NCBI RefSeq assembly: GCF_003264855.1
Contig: NZ_NFZS01000001.1
Span: 124,001 to 188,000 of the forward strand
Direction of reading: 5' to 3'
DNA: 64,000 nucleotides
From: Dyella jiangningensis
GTDB lineage: Bacteria > Pseudomonadota > Gammaproteobacteria > Xanthomonadales > Rhodanobacteraceae
The translations under genes and the position numbers were made by a program. The number at the start of each line of letters is the position of its first letter. Position 1 is the first letter of the stretch. Below are positions 1-9,056 of the stretch, piece by piece. The notes under the pieces are model-generated. The model worked only from the letters and a program-made list of their open reading frames with translations. It ran no database searches and had not been told where the DNA came from.

Positions 1-887
1 AGCCGCGCGGCAAATTCCGCCGAGATCCAATCGATGAATACGCGTACTCGCGGTGAAAGCTGACGGTTCTGCGGATAGAGCACGTACACCGGGGACGGGG
101 ATGGCGGGTGACTGGCGAGCACCTCCACCAGGCTGCCTCGGGCCAGATCCTCCTGCGCGCGGTAACGCGGCACCTGGATCAGGCCCATGCCCAGCCGGGC
201 CAGGGAGACATACATCTCCGCACCCGCCACGCTGACGGCGTGCGGCAGCGCGAGCTGCCGCAACGCGCCATCGACCTGGAATTCCAGCGGAATCACGCTG
301 CCCGAGGCCGACGACACGAAGCCGATCATGGCGTGGTCCTTGAGATCGTCCGGCGACGTCGGCACGCCGTGGCGTTCCAGATAGGCAGGGCTGGCGTACG
401 TGCCTTCGTCCAGCACGGCGATCCGCCGGCCGATCATGCTGCTGTCGGTCGGCTTGCCCACGCGCAGCACGCAGTCGACACCTTCGCGCACCAGGTCGAC
501 ATAGCGATCGCCTTCGCCGATGCGCAACTGGATATCCGGATAGCGTTCCAGGAAGCCGGGCAGCCCCGGCAGCATGAAATGGCGGGCGAGCGTGCCGTGC
601 ACGTCCACCCGCAACAGGCCCGCGGGCCGGGCGCCGGTGAAGGCGGCTTCGGCCTCCTCGATCTCGGCGAGGATCGCCAGGCAGCGCTGGTAATAGGCCT
701 CGCCGTCCAGGGTGGGGCGCACCTGGCGCGTGGTGCGTTCCAGCAGGCGTACGCCGAGCCTCGCCTCCAGCTTCTTCACCACCTCGGTGACGGTGGAGCG
801 GGGCAGTTCCAGGTCCTGGGCGGCCCGCGTGAAGCTGCGGCGCTCCACGATGCGGGCGAACAGGCGCATGGCGTCGACCTTGTCCAC
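1..887 (-). CDS. LysR-family transcriptional regulator (C-terminus cut by window edge)
   Basis: A LysR-type DNA-binding regulator; 295 codons are visible with no stop before the window edge, close to the usual 300 residues. The N-terminal winged helix-turn-helix (about residues 5-65) contains 'SFTRAAQDLELPRSTVTE'. The rest is the LysR substrate-binding domain, ending in 'FIDWISAEFAAR', typical of the last few residues. The GTG at 887 gives the family-like start MDKVDAMRLF; an in-frame ATG at 869 is an alternative. It is divergent from the short-chain dehydrogenase at 1005 with a 117-bp gap, the usual arrangement for a LysR protein controlling its neighbour. The inducer is unknown. Confidence 0.9.
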   Translation of the reverse strand, partial: MDKVDAMRLFARIVERRSFTRAAQDLELPRSTVTEVVKKLEARLGVRLLERTTRQVRPTLDGEAYYQRCLAILAEIEEAEAAFTGARPAGLLRVDVHGTLARHFMLPGLPGFLERYPDIQLRIGEGDRYVDLVREGVDCVLRVGKPTDSSMIGRRIAVLDEGTYASPAYLERHGVPTSPDDLKDHAMIGFVSSASGSVIPLEFQVDGALRQLALPHAVSVAGAEMYVSLARLGMGLIQVPRYRAQEDLARGSLVEVLASHPPSPSPVYVLYPQNRQLSPRVRVFIDWISAEFAAR

Positions 888-1004
888 GGCATTGTTCCCG
901 ATATCCGAATGATGTTGGCGAATTTCAGCAGATTATCCGTGAAGGGCAAAAGACCATCCTTTGCACACGCCGGCACCGCGCCGGTTCTCCCAGAGGATGT
1001 TTCC

Positions 1005-1745
1005 ATGTCTGCCAACACTTCCAAGGTCGCCATCGTCACTGGTGCTTCCCGCGGCATCGGCGCCGCCGTGGCCGAACGCCTGGCCCACGATGGCTTTACC
1101 GTGGTCATCAACTACGCCGGCGATGCCGCCTCCGCCGAGGCGCTGGCGGGCAAGATCGAAGCGGCCGGTGGCCGTGCGGTGACCGCCCAGGCCGACGTGG
1201 CCGACCCGGCGGCGGTGCGCCGCCTGTTCGATGCGGCCGAAACCGCCTTTGGCGGCGTCGACGTGCTGGTCAACAATGCCGGGGTCATGCAGCTGGCGCC
1301 GCTGGCCGGCACCGACGACGAGCTGTTCGACCGCACCATCGCCATCAACCTCAAAGGCAGCTTCAACGCCATGCGCGAAGCAGGCAAGCGCATGCGCGAC
1401 GGCGGTCGCATCATCAATTTCTCCACCAGCATCGTCGGCACGCTGCTGCCCACGTATGGCGTCTATGCCGCCACCAAGGCCGGCGTGGAGGCGATGACGC
1501 ACATCATGGCGAAGGAGCTGCGCGGCCGCTCCATCACGGTAAACGCGGTGGCGCCGGGGCCGACGGCCACCGATCTGTTCCTCAAGGGCAAGACGCCCGA
1601 GCTGATCGATCAGCTGGCGAAGGTGGCGCCGCTGGAGCGCCTGGGCCAGCCCGAGGACATCGCCAACGTCGTGTCCTTCCTCGCCAGCCCGGAGGGCGGC
1701 TGGGTCAACGGCCAGGTATTGCGCGCCAACGGCGGCATGGTCTGA
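1005..1745 (+). CDS. SDR-family oxidoreductase
   Basis: Classical short-chain dehydrogenase/reductase, 246 residues. The NAD(P)-binding motif TGASRGIG is at residues 12-19, NNAG around 90, and the catalytic YxxxK (YAATK) at 154-158, with an upstream serine in 'INFSTS'. The C-terminal 'ANGGMV' is common among FabG-like quinone or ketone reductases. The start ATG at 1005 follows AGAGGA at a proper distance; longer in-frame readings to the left overlap the LysR gene on the other strand and are unlikely. It is divergent from the LysR gene, so LysR control is likely. The substrate cannot be told from sequence. Confidence 0.93.
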   Translation: MSANTSKVAIVTGASRGIGAAVAERLAHDGFTVVINYAGDAASAEALAGKIEAAGGRAVTAQADVADPAAVRRLFDAAETAFGGVDVLVNNAGVMQLAPLAGTDDELFDRTIAINLKGSFNAMREAGKRMRDGGRIINFSTSIVGTLLPTYGVYAATKAGVEAMTHIMAKELRGRSITVNAVAPGPTATDLFLKGKTPELIDQLAKVAPLERLGQPEDIANVVSFLASPEGGWVNGQVLRANGGMV

Positions 1746-1813
1746 ACCGGCACGCCCCTTCCTTCTTGGTCAAAGCGCTTCGCCGCGAGCGGTGAAGCCT
1801 CCTGGAGATTCCC

Positions 1814-2713
1814 ATGCAGAACATCATCGTGATTACCGGCGCGTCGAGCGGCTTTGGCCTGATGACGGCGCGCGCTCTCGCCCATGCGGGCCATACGGTC
1901 TATGCAGGCATGCGCGAAACCGCGGGACGCAACGCGCCGCGCGTCGCTGAGATGCAGCAGTACGCGAGCGAGCAGGGTATCGACCTGCGCCCCATCGAGA
2001 TGGATGTCGCTTCGCAGGCGTCGGTGGATGCCGCCATCGCGCAGATCGTCGCGGCGCATGAGCGTCTCGACGTGGTGGTGCACAACGCGGGGCACATGTC
2101 GTACGGGCCGGCGGAAGCGTTCACGCCCGAGCAGTTCGCCGCGCTCTACGACGTCAACGTGCTGAGCACGCAGCGCGTGAATCGTGCCGCGTTGCCGCAG
2201 CTGCGCAAGCAGGGGCGCGGCCTGGTGGTGTGGGTGTCGTCGAGCAGCACGCGTGGCGGCACGCCGCCGTATCTGGCGCCGTATTTCGCCGCCAAGGCGG
2301 GCATGGACGCGCTGGCGGTGAGTTATGCGGGCGAGCTGGCGCGCTGGGGTATCGAGACCTCCATCGTCGTGCCTGGCGCCTTCACCCAGGGCACCAATCA
2401 TTTCGCCCACGCCGGTGCCCCGGCCGACGAGGCGGTGGCGAAAGCGTATGCGGAAGGCCCGACTTCCGATTTCAGCGAGGTCGCCTTCAAGGGGCTGGCC
2501 GCGCTGGAACCGGCCGATGCCGATCCGCAGGCGGTGGCCGATGCGATCGTCGCCGTGGTCGATGCGCCGTTCGGCAGGCGGCCGTTCCGTGTGCATGTCG
2601 ACCCTTCGCAGGACGGCGCCGAAATCGTCAACGGTGTGGCCGACCGTGTGAGGGCGGAACTGCTGCGCCGCATCGGGCTGGAGGACATCCTCCATCCCCG
2701 CGTGGTGGCCTGA
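1814..2713 (+). CDS. SDR-family oxidoreductase, 299 residues
   Basis: A second classical short-chain dehydrogenase, not closely similar to its upstream neighbour. Visible motifs are TGASSGFG (8-15), HNAG in place of NNAG (about 92), and YFAAK as the YxxxK catalytic pair (157-161), with a serine run 'VSSSS' before it. The C-terminal region is longer than in FabG-type enzymes and resembles broad SDRs annotated as oxidoreductases acting on hydroxy compounds. It starts 68 bp after the preceding SDR gene, behind CCTGGAG, and the two probably share a transcript. A CCTCTCCC-type repeat follows the gene. Substrate unknown. Confidence 0.9.
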   Translation: MQNIIVITGASSGFGLMTARALAHAGHTVYAGMRETAGRNAPRVAEMQQYASEQGIDLRPIEMDVASQASVDAAIAQIVAAHERLDVVVHNAGHMSYGPAEAFTPEQFAALYDVNVLSTQRVNRAALPQLRKQGRGLVVWVSSSSTRGGTPPYLAPYFAAKAGMDALAVSYAGELARWGIETSIVVPGAFTQGTNHFAHAGAPADEAVAKAYAEGPTSDFSEVAFKGLAALEPADADPQAVADAIVAVVDAPFGRRPFRVHVDPSQDGAEIVNGVADRVRAELLRRIGLEDILHPRVVA

Positions 2714-2720
2714 TGATTTA

Positions 2721-2888
2721 GCCCCTCTCCCGTCGGCGACCCGAAGGTAGTCCCTGTGGGAGAGAGGGGTTGGGGAGAGGGTGCGGGGCTTGCGTAGCCT
2801 GACAAGGTTCGCTCCGCCCGCACCCTCATCCGGCTGCGATCGAAGGGAGTCCCCGTGGGGCCGCCACCTTCTCCCAGCGGGAGAAGGG
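2721..2888. repeat. CCCTCTCCC/GGGAGAGGG intergenic repeat element (copy A)
   Basis: A roughly 168-bp element filling most of the gap between the SDR gene and coaBC. It is built of short inverted blocks: CCCTCTCCC near 2723 against GGGAGAGAGG near 2758, then a 'GGTTGGGGAGAGGG' core, and at the far end CCTTCTCCC against GGGAGAAGG (2867-2887). A related copy with the same 'TTGGGG(T)GAGGG' then 'GGGGCTTGCG' order lies at 52688-52816. It is non-coding here and carries no transposase. Elements of this kind are common between genes in this bacterial group. Confidence 0.7.
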
Positions 2889-2974
2889 TTCACACGCTGG
2901 CCCGCGCCTCTGTCACCGAGCCACACTGACGATTCCGGTAAGCTACCAGCCATAACGTTTGTCAGGCCTACACC

Positions 2975-4180
2975 ATGAGTCTTGCCCAACGCCGCATCCT
3001 GCTGGGCGTATCCGGCGGCATTGCCGCCTACAAGTCCTGCGAACTGGTCCGTCGCCTGCGCGATCTCGGTGCCGAGGTGCGCGTGGTGATGACCGAAGGC
3101 GCCACGCATTTCGTCAGCGCCACCACCTTCCAGGCGCTGTCCGGCCAACCCGTGCGCATGAGTCTGTGGGATGCGGAAGCCGAAGCGGCGATGGGCCATA
3201 TCGAACTGGCGCGCTGGGCCGAGCGCATCCTGATCGCTCCGGCCAGCGCCGATCTCATCGCACGCCTCGCCCATGGCCTCGCCAATGACCTGCTGACCAC
3301 CGTCTGCCTTGCCAGCGCGGCGCCGCTCTATGTGGCGCCGGCGATGAACCAGCAGATGTGGGCGCATCCGGCCGTGCAGGCCAACGTCGATACGCTGCGC
3401 CAGCGCGGCGTGCACCTGCTCGGCCCCGCCTCCGGCGACCAGGCCTGCGGTGACATCGGTTCGGGCCGCATGCTGGAGCCGATGGAGCTGCGCGAAGCGA
3501 TGGTCGCGTCGTTAGGCCATGCCGTGCTGCGTGGACGCAAGGTGGTGGTGAGCGCGGGGCCGACCTATGAAGACATCGATCCCGTCCGCTTCATCGGCAA
3601 CCGCAGTTCGGGCCGCATGGGCTTCGCCGTGGCCGAGGCCGCGGCGCAGGCCGGCGCCGAGGTGACGCTGGTGGCCGGTCCGGTGAGCTTGGCCACGCCA
3701 CCGGGCGTGGCGCACCGCGTCGACGTACGCAGCGCGACCCAGATGCGTGACGCGGTGGTAGCCGCCACCGCGAATGCCGACATCTATATCGGCGCCGCCG
3801 CCGTGGGCGACTACCGCCCCGCCGAAGTGTCCGATCACAAGATCAAGAAGCGCGACGGCGCCGCCCTGGAACTGAGCCTGGCCGAGAATCCGGACATCCT
3901 CGGCACGCTGGCCGCGCAAACCGTGCGCCCCTTCTTGGTCGGATTCGCCGCGGAAACGCATGATGTGGAGCGCTACGCCCGCGACAAGCTCGCGCGCAAA
4001 GGATTGGACATGATCGCCGCCAACCAGGTCGGCGGCGGCCTCGGCTTCGAGGCCGCCGACAACGCACTCACCCTGTATGGTCCCGAGGGCGCCATCGAAT
4101 TGCCGCGTGCCTCCAAGACGGAGCTGGCGCGCCAGCTGGTCGCGAAGATCGCCGAGCGTTACGCGGCGGTGCGCGGATGA
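2975..4180 (+). CDS. coaBC: Bifunctional phosphopantothenoylcysteine decarboxylase / phosphopantothenate-cysteine ligase
   Basis: CoaBC (Dfp) joins cysteine to 4'-phosphopantothenate and then decarboxylates the product to 4'-phosphopantetheine in coenzyme A synthesis. Its 401 residues match the family. The N-terminal flavoprotein (CoaC) half shows '[11 protein letters not shown]' (about 12-22) and 'PAMNQQMW'; the C-terminal CoaB half starts with '[19 protein letters not shown]' and includes the lysine-rich 'DHKIKKRDG' loop expected of the ligase. The stop overlaps the start of dut by four bases (ATGA), implying translational coupling. The coaBC-dut-algC order is conserved in many Gammaproteobacteria. 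Confidence 0.97.
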   Translation: MSLAQRRILLGVSGGIAAYKSCELVRRLRDLGAEVRVVMTEGATHFVSATTFQALSGQPVRMSLWDAEAEAAMGHIELARWAERILIAPASADLIARLAHGLANDLLTTVCLASAAPLYVAPAMNQQMWAHPAVQANVDTLRQRGVHLLGPASGDQACGDIGSGRMLEPMELREAMVASLGHAVLRGRKVVVSAGPTYEDIDPVRFIGNRSSGRMGFAVAEAAAQAGAEVTLVAGPVSLATPPGVAHRVDVRSATQMRDAVVAATANADIYIGAAAVGDYRPAEVSDHKIKKRDGAALELSLAENPDILGTLAAQTVRPFLVGFAAETHDVERYARDKLARKGLDMIAANQVGGGLGFEAADNALTLYGPEGAIELPRASKTELARQLVAKIAERYAAVRG

Positions 4181-4632
4181 TTGATGTCGAACTGAAGATC
4201 CTCGATCCGCGCCTGGGCGACACCATCGAACTGCCGCAAGCAGCCACCGCCGGCAGCGCGGGCATGGACCTGCGCGCCGCCCTCGAGGCGCCGCTGACCC
4301 TGCAGCCGGGCGAAAGCGTACTGGTGCCCAGCGGCATGGCCATCCATATTGGCGATCCGGGCTGGTGCGCGCTCATCGTGCCGCGCTCGGGCCTGGGCCA
4401 TAAGCACGGCCTGGTGATGGGCAACCTGGTCGGCGTGATCGACGCCGACTACCAGGGGCCGCTGATGATCTCGTGCTGGAACCGCGGCACCCAGCCCTAC
4501 ACCATCGCGGTGGGCGATCGCATTGCCCAGCTGCTGCTGGTGCCGGTGGCGCAGGCGCGATTGAAAGTGGTACAGGAATTCGCGCCATCGCAGAGGGGCG
4601 AGGGCGGTTTTGGTTCGACCGGAGTCAACTAG
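4177..4632 (+). CDS. dut: Deoxyuridine 5'-triphosphate nucleotidohydrolase
   Basis: Trimeric dUTPase that hydrolyses dUTP to dUMP, keeping uracil out of DNA and feeding dTMP synthesis. At 151 residues it is the standard length. All five family motifs are present in order: 'GMDLRA' (motif 1), '[10 protein letters not shown]' (2), '[11 protein letters not shown]' with the catalytic aspartate (3), '[11 protein letters not shown]' (4) and the C-terminal glycine-rich '[10 protein letters not shown]' (5). It overlaps the end of coaBC by four bases and is followed 46 bp later by algC, so the three genes are probably one operon. Confidence 0.97.
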   Translation: MIDVELKILDPRLGDTIELPQAATAGSAGMDLRAALEAPLTLQPGESVLVPSGMAIHIGDPGWCALIVPRSGLGHKHGLVMGNLVGVIDADYQGPLMISCWNRGTQPYTIAVGDRIAQLLLVPVAQARLKVVQEFAPSQRGEGGFGSTGVN

Positions 4633-4678
4633 TTCCGCGCCACGGTGCGGAACCCGACAACCTGTGCGGGGACAGGGC

Positions 4679-7009
4679 ATGGCGAAATTCATCAGCTTGG
4701 GCGGACAACCGCTGGCTGGACCGATCGACTGGCGACGCCTGCTGCCGTTGGCGGCAGGTACCTTGCTGCTGCTGCTCGGCCTGGGCTGCCTGTGGCAGAC
4801 CTGGTTGATCGCGGACGAAAACAGCGCCATCGATCGCGTGCACGCCGCGCAAAAGCATGCCGCCGAAGCCGTGGCCGCCGAGGTCGCCGCCGAGCGTGGC
4901 CACATCGAAGCGGCAGTGAAGGCGTCCGATCCCGCCGCCCTGATGACCGACCCGGTCCAGGGCGCCGCAGCACTGCATCAATTGATTCCCCAGGCGCTCG
5001 CCGTGGACGTGTACAGCGGCAGCCTGGACGAAGTGCTGCATGCCAATTACCGCCAGTTCGGTTACGGCAAGGCCGCGCAGCTCATGGCTGCACAAACGGC
5101 GGATGGCAAACCGCTGGCCCAGACGCTGCCGGACAAGAATGGCCGCCTGCTGGGCCTGGTCGTGCCCGTCGGGCGGCCTGAGCATCCTCAGGGTTGGGTC
5201 TGGGTCGCGATGCCTTTTGCGCCGGTGCAGGAGCGCTTCGAATCCGTCCCCCCGGCGGGTGGTCGCCTGGAGCTGCGCCAAGGCGATGACCGCGGCGACC
5301 TGCGATTGCTCGCCTCCGGCAATCCGAGTGCCGAGCGCGAAGCGACGGGCCTGCCCATCGCGGAAACCACGCTTAGCGTGGTGGCCGCGTTGCCGCGCGC
5401 CTATATCGTGCTGCCGCGTGTCTGGCCACTGACTGGACTGTTGGCTCTGCTGTGCCTTGGCGGCGGTGTGTACCTGCTGTGGATGCGCAACCGCCTGGGC
5501 GTCCGTCGCGTGGTGGACACCGACGAACCGGTGTTCGCGGATCTCATCGAGAACCCGCCCGAACCTCCGCCGTCCGCTCCGGCCCGGCTCGCCGCCATCA
5601 AGGCAGCTGCGGCGCCGGCCGCGCCCGCGACGATCGATCCCACGATCTTCCGCACCTACGACGTGCGCGGCATCGTCGGCAAATCGCTGACGGTCGATGT
5701 GGCGCGCCTGCTGGGCCAGGCCATCGGCACGGTGATGCGTGAAAAGGGCCTGCACGAGATCGTGGTCGGCCGCGATGGCCGGACTTCCGGCCCGGAGCTG
5801 GCGGCGTCCCTCGCCGAAGGCCTGCGCACGGCGGGCATCGATGTGATCGACCTGGGAGCCGTGCCCACGCCCGTGGTGTATTTCGCCGCGTACCGTTTCA
5901 ACACCGGCTGCGGCGTGGCGGTCACCGGCAGCCACAACCCGCCGGAATACAACGGCTTCAAGATCGTGGTCGGCGGCGAGACGTTGTCCGAAGGCGCCAT
6001 CCAGGATCTCTACCAGCGCATCACGTCCGACCAGCTCTCGCGCGGCGAGAAGGGCGGCCTGCGCCACGTCGACGTCATTCCCGACTATGTCGATCGCGTC
6101 ACCTCCGACGTGCAGGCGGAGCGCCGCCTCAAGGTGGTGATCGATGCCGGCAACGGCATCGCCGGCGCGGTGGCGCCGCAGGTGCTGGAAGGCATCGGCT
6201 GCGACGTGATTCCGCTCTACTGCGATGTGGACGGCAGCTTCCCGAACCATCACCCCGATCCGTCCGATCCGCACAACCTCGAAGACCTGATCTTCGCGGT
6301 GAAGCAGACCGGCGCCGATCTGGGCATCGCCTTCGACGGCGATGGCGATCGCCTGGGCGTGGTGACCAAGGCCGGCGAGATCATCTTCCCGGACCGCACG
6401 CTGATGCTGTTCGCGCGCGACGTGCTGTCGCGCCAGCCGGGCGCCACGGTCATCTACGACGTGAAGTGCACCGGCCATCTCAAGGGCGTCATTCTCGATG
6501 CCGGCGGCAGCCCGCTGATGTGGCGCACCGGCCATTCGCTGATGAAGGCGAAGATGCGCGAGACCGATGCGGAACTCGCGGGCGAGATGAGTGGCCACTT
6601 CTTCTTCAAGGAGCGCTGGTACGGCTTCGATGACGGCATCTATGCCGGCGCGCGACTGATGGAGATCCTGGCCGGCGACCTGGAAGAGCGCACGCCGGAA
6701 GAGATCTTCGCCACCTGTCCCAAGGGCGTGTCCACGCCGGAGCTGAAGGTGGAGATGCGCGAAGGCGAGCATTACCGTTTCATCGACGCGTTCCGCCAGA
6801 AGGCCGTGTTCGGCGACGCCACCCTCACCACCATCGACGGCGTGCGCGCCGACTGGCCGGATGGCTGGGGCCTCGTGCGCCCCTCCAATACCACGCCCGT
6901 CCTGGTGCTGCGCTTCGATGCGGACAACGAAGCGGCGCTCAAGCGCATCCAGGGCCTGTTCCGCTCGCAGCTGTTGGCGATCGATCCGTCGCTGAAGTTG
7001 CCGTTCTGA
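4679..7009 (+). CDS. algC: Phosphomannomutase/phosphoglucomutase with membrane-anchored N-terminal domain
   Basis: The C-terminal 450 or so residues are a full alpha-D-phosphohexomutase (AlgC/XanA type) that interconverts the 1- and 6-phosphates of mannose or glucose for LPS and exopolysaccharide precursors. It starts near 'FRTYDVRGIVGKSL' and has the phosphoserine loop 'TGSHNPPEYNGFK' (about 416-428), the metal loop 'FDGDGDRLG' (about 551), the sugar-binding 'GEMSGHFFF' and the phosphate-binding 'RPSNTTP' (734-740). Ahead of it lie about 320 residues with two hydrophobic helices (about 21-43 and 247-266) bracketing a roughly 200-residue, presumably periplasmic domain, then a Pro/Ala-rich linker. 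The 776-residue size is well above the 450-460 of plain AlgC. ATG 4679 follows GGGGACAGGG; an in-frame start inside dut is possible but less likely. Confidence 0.93.
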   Translation: MAKFISLGGQPLAGPIDWRRLLPLAAGTLLLLLGLGCLWQTWLIADENSAIDRVHAAQKHAAEAVAAEVAAERGHIEAAVKASDPAALMTDPVQGAAALHQLIPQALAVDVYSGSLDEVLHANYRQFGYGKAAQLMAAQTADGKPLAQTLPDKNGRLLGLVVPVGRPEHPQGWVWVAMPFAPVQERFESVPPAGGRLELRQGDDRGDLRLLASGNPSAEREATGLPIAETTLSVVAALPRAYIVLPRVWPLTGLLALLCLGGGVYLLWMRNRLGVRRVVDTDEPVFADLIENPPEPPPSAPARLAAIKAAAAPAAPATIDPTIFRTYDVRGIVGKSLTVDVARLLGQAIGTVMREKGLHEIVVGRDGRTSGPELAASLAEGLRTAGIDVIDLGAVPTPVVYFAAYRFNTGCGVAVTGSHNPPEYNGFKIVVGGETLSEGAIQDLYQRITSDQLSRGEKGGLRHVDVIPDYVDRVTSDVQAERRLKVVIDAGNGIAGAVAPQVLEGIGCDVIPLYCDVDGSFPNHHPDPSDPHNLEDLIFAVKQTGADLGIAFDGDGDRLGVVTKAGEIIFPDRTLMLFARDVLSRQPGATVIYDVKCTGHLKGVILDAGGSPLMWRTGHSLMKAKMRETDAELAGEMSGHFFFKERWYGFDDGIYAGARLMEILAGDLEERTPEEIFATCPKGVSTPELKVEMREGEHYRFIDAFRQKAVFGDATLTTIDGVRADWPDGWGLVRPSNTTPVLVLRFDADNEAALKRIQGLFRSQLLAIDPSLKLPF

Positions 7010-7014
7010 CGGCA

Positions 7015-7041
7015 AAAGGCCTCGGGGTCACCGAGGCCTTT
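7015..7041. terminator. Hairpin between convergent algC and DUF4124 gene
   Basis: A perfect 11-bp stem, AAAGGCCTCGG against CCGAGGCCTTT, with a 5-nt loop, sits 5 bp after the algC stop. A and T runs on its two flanks suit termination in both directions, though the T-tract is short. Confidence 0.75.
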
Positions 7042-7079
7042 GTGGTTCGAAAGCGTTCTTCCGCCGGGCGGAATGCTGC

Positions 7080-7733
7080 TTACAGGCCCGAACGTTCCTT
7101 TTCCTTCGCGGCCTTCACGTCGCGATAGTGCTTCAGATCGTCGCCATTCTTCTTCTCGGCCGCGTCGCGTGCATTCAATTCACGCTCCAGCGTATCGCGC
7201 TGCTGCGTGACTACGTTGCGCTGCTTGGCGATGCTGTCGTTGAGCACTTTCGGCACCGGCTGCTTCGCACGTTCCAGGTCGCCGGCGCGCGTGAGCAGGT
7301 CGGTCAGCGCCTTTTCCTGGCTGCGCAGGTTGACGCGCGTGGTGCCGATCTGCTGGTCGAGGTTGTCCAGGCTCTGCTTCAGCGAGGTCGCATAGTCGTC
7401 CTCGGTGGGATAGGCGGCCAGCATCTGCGAATCGACGCGCGCGCGCTCCTGCGCCGCGCGCTGGTCGGCGGCCTGCTGATCGGCGACCTTCTTCGCCGCG
7501 GCGCGCTCCTCCGGATTGAGCTGGCGGTCGACGTGCTGCACCACCAGGCCACGATCGTTGACCAGGTCGTACCCGTACTTCAGCGCATCGGACGTCAGGC
7601 TGTCGCTGTAGTGCGGCAGCCCCGACGCGTCCTTCCAGCGGTAGCGGTAGCTGCTGGACGACGTCTTCTGTGCCTGCGCCTGCGCGCCGGCGGTCAGCGC
7701 GAGGACCGCGATGACGAGTAGTGCTTTACGCAT
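7080..7733 (-). CDS. DUF4124-domain secreted protein
   Basis: A 217-residue exported protein of unknown function. Residues 1-22 ('MRKALLVIAVLALTAGAQAQ') form a clear Sec signal peptide. A DUF4124 domain follows, with the characteristic 'YRWKDASGLPHYSDSL' (about 32-47). The remainder, about 75-217, is rich in Ala, Gln, Lys and Arg and looks like a long coiled coil ('EERAAAKKVADQQAADQR'). The ATG at 7733 is chosen because it begins the signal peptide; longer readings lead into pyrE. It lies on the same strand as pyrE, 109 bp downstream. Confidence 0.85.
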   Translation of the reverse strand: MRKALLVIAVLALTAGAQAQAQKTSSSSYRYRWKDASGLPHYSDSLTSDALKYGYDLVNDRGLVVQHVDRQLNPEERAAAKKVADQQAADQRAAQERARVDSQMLAAYPTEDDYATSLKQSLDNLDQQIGTTRVNLRSQEKALTDLLTRAGDLERAKQPVPKVLNDSIAKQRNVVTQQRDTLERELNARDAAEKKNGDDLKHYRDVKAAKEKERSGL

Positions 7734-7842
7734 GGAATTCCCCCTTGTGGGCGGAAGTATATCCAGCCGCATGGCGAGACCATGACGTTGCCACGGCTTC
7801 GCTGTCTCCAATGTGACCGGAGTCGCTGGGCTGCCGCGAGGT

Positions 7843-8490
7843 TCAGGCGTTGATGCCGTAGTGCTGGCGGTAGGCCACCAGCTTGGCGTGCTCGGCGGCG
7901 AGTTCGGGGCGCTCGCCCGCATAGGCCAGTACATCGCCCAGGCTGGTGATGGCGATGACAGGGATGCCGAATTCGGCGGTCACTTCCTGCGCCGCCGACA
8001 TGGCACCCTGGCCGCGTTCCTGGCGATCGAGCGCGATCAGCACGCCGGCCGGCGTGGCGCCCTGTGCGCGGATCAACGCCAGCGATTCGCGCACGGCGGT
8101 GCCGGCGGTCATCACGTCGTCGACGATCAGCACGCGACCCTTCAGTGGCGCGCCGACCAGCACGCCGCCCTCGCCGTGGTCCTTGGCTTCCTTGCGGTTG
8201 TACGCCCAGGGCAGGTCGCGGTCGTGCGCGTCCGCCAGCGCGATGGCGGTGGCCGCGGCCAGTGCGATGCCCTTGTAGGCGGGGCCAAACAACATGTCGA
8301 CCTCGATGCCCGAGTTCACCACTGCCGCGGCATAGGCGCGACCCAGCTGGGCCAGCGCGGCGCCGGAGTCGATGCGACCCATATTGAAGAAGTACGGGCT
8401 CTGGCGGCCGGACTTCAGCGTGAAGTCGCCGAAGCGCAGCACGTCGCGCTGCAGGGTGAGTTCGATGAAATCGCGCTGGTAATCGTGCAC
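7843..8490 (-). CDS. pyrE: Orotate phosphoribosyltransferase
   Basis: PyrE adds orotate to PRPP to form orotidine 5'-monophosphate in de novo pyrimidine synthesis. Its 215 residues match the bacterial enzyme. It has the family opening '[20 protein letters not shown]', the catalytic lysine/arginine loop '[13 protein letters not shown]', and the PRPP-binding motif '[17 protein letters not shown]'. The start is GTG at 8490, giving MHDYQRDF as in relatives. The GNAT gene lies 22 bp upstream on the same strand and may be co-transcribed. Confidence 0.96.
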   Translation of the reverse strand: MHDYQRDFIELTLQRDVLRFGDFTLKSGRQSPYFFNMGRIDSGAALAQLGRAYAAAVVNSGIEVDMLFGPAYKGIALAAATAIALADAHDRDLPWAYNRKEAKDHGEGGVLVGAPLKGRVLIVDDVMTAGTAVRESLALIRAQGATPAGVLIALDRQERGQGAMSAAQEVTAEFGIPVIAITSLGDVLAYAGERPELAAEHAKLVAYRQHYGINA

Positions 8491-8512
8491 GGCGGTGTTC
8501 TCTCGATCGGGT

Positions 8513-9010
8513 TCAAAGGGGCAGGGCGCACAGCATCACGTGCTGCGGCCCCGAGCGCCCGCCATGGTACAGCCCACCGGTCTCCCGGAAGCCGGCGCGC
8601 CGGTAGAGCGCGAGGGCCGCCGTGTTGCGCAGGTTCACGGTCAGCACCACGTCGCGCATCTGCGGGTGGCGCTGCGCGAGATCGGCCAGGGCGGCGGCAA
8701 GCGCCCGTGCACCCAGGCCCTGGCCTTGCCAGCGCGCATCGATGAAGAACGAGCGCAGGCCCACCGTGGCGCGCTCGAAATCCATGTCGGCGATGCTGCG
8801 TGGCCGGTATTCCAGGCGATAGAAACCGATCGGTGCGCCATCGCGCAGTATCGCCATGGGCTCGCTGCCTTCGCAGGCCTCCGCGTCCACCAGCGACACC
8901 GCGATAGGGCCGACGAAATCGTACTGCGCCTCGTGCACCGCCAGTTCGAGCAGGGCGGAACGCAGGGACGCGTCGATGGGCTGGACGCGGATATCGGGAT
9001 GGTCAGGCAT
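8513..9010 (-). CDS. GNAT-family N-acetyltransferase
   Basis: A 165-residue protein of the Gcn5-related acetyltransferase superfamily. The acetyl-CoA pyrophosphate-binding motif A is clear at '[17 protein letters not shown]', and the C-terminal motif B region is seen in '[17 protein letters not shown]'. The acceptor substrate is unknown. ATG 9010 is chosen because longer readings run through the promoter region shared with the divergent exonuclease III gene (start 9057). It precedes pyrE by 22 bp on the same strand. Confidence 0.88.
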   Translation of the reverse strand: MPDHPDIRVQPIDASLRSALLELAVHEAQYDFVGPIAVSLVDAEACEGSEPMAILRDGAPIGFYRLEYRPRSIADMDFERATVGLRSFFIDARWQGQGLGARALAAALADLAQRHPQMRDVVLTVNLRNTAALALYRRAGFRETGGLYHGGRSGPQHVMLCALPL

Positions 9011-9056
9011 GGTTGCTATGATGGCGCATCCACCGTACGTGAAGGACACGCCCGAC

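Noticed and set aside
1-2713. Biosynthetic gene cluster formed by LysR and two SDR genes
   Set aside because: Only two reductases and a regulator are present, with no synthase, transporter or tailoring enzymes nearby in the visible part.
4625-7015. Very long open frames antisense to algC, glyS and other genes
   Set aside because: They arise from high G+C codon bias, lack family resemblance and start signals, and lie opposite well-identified genes.
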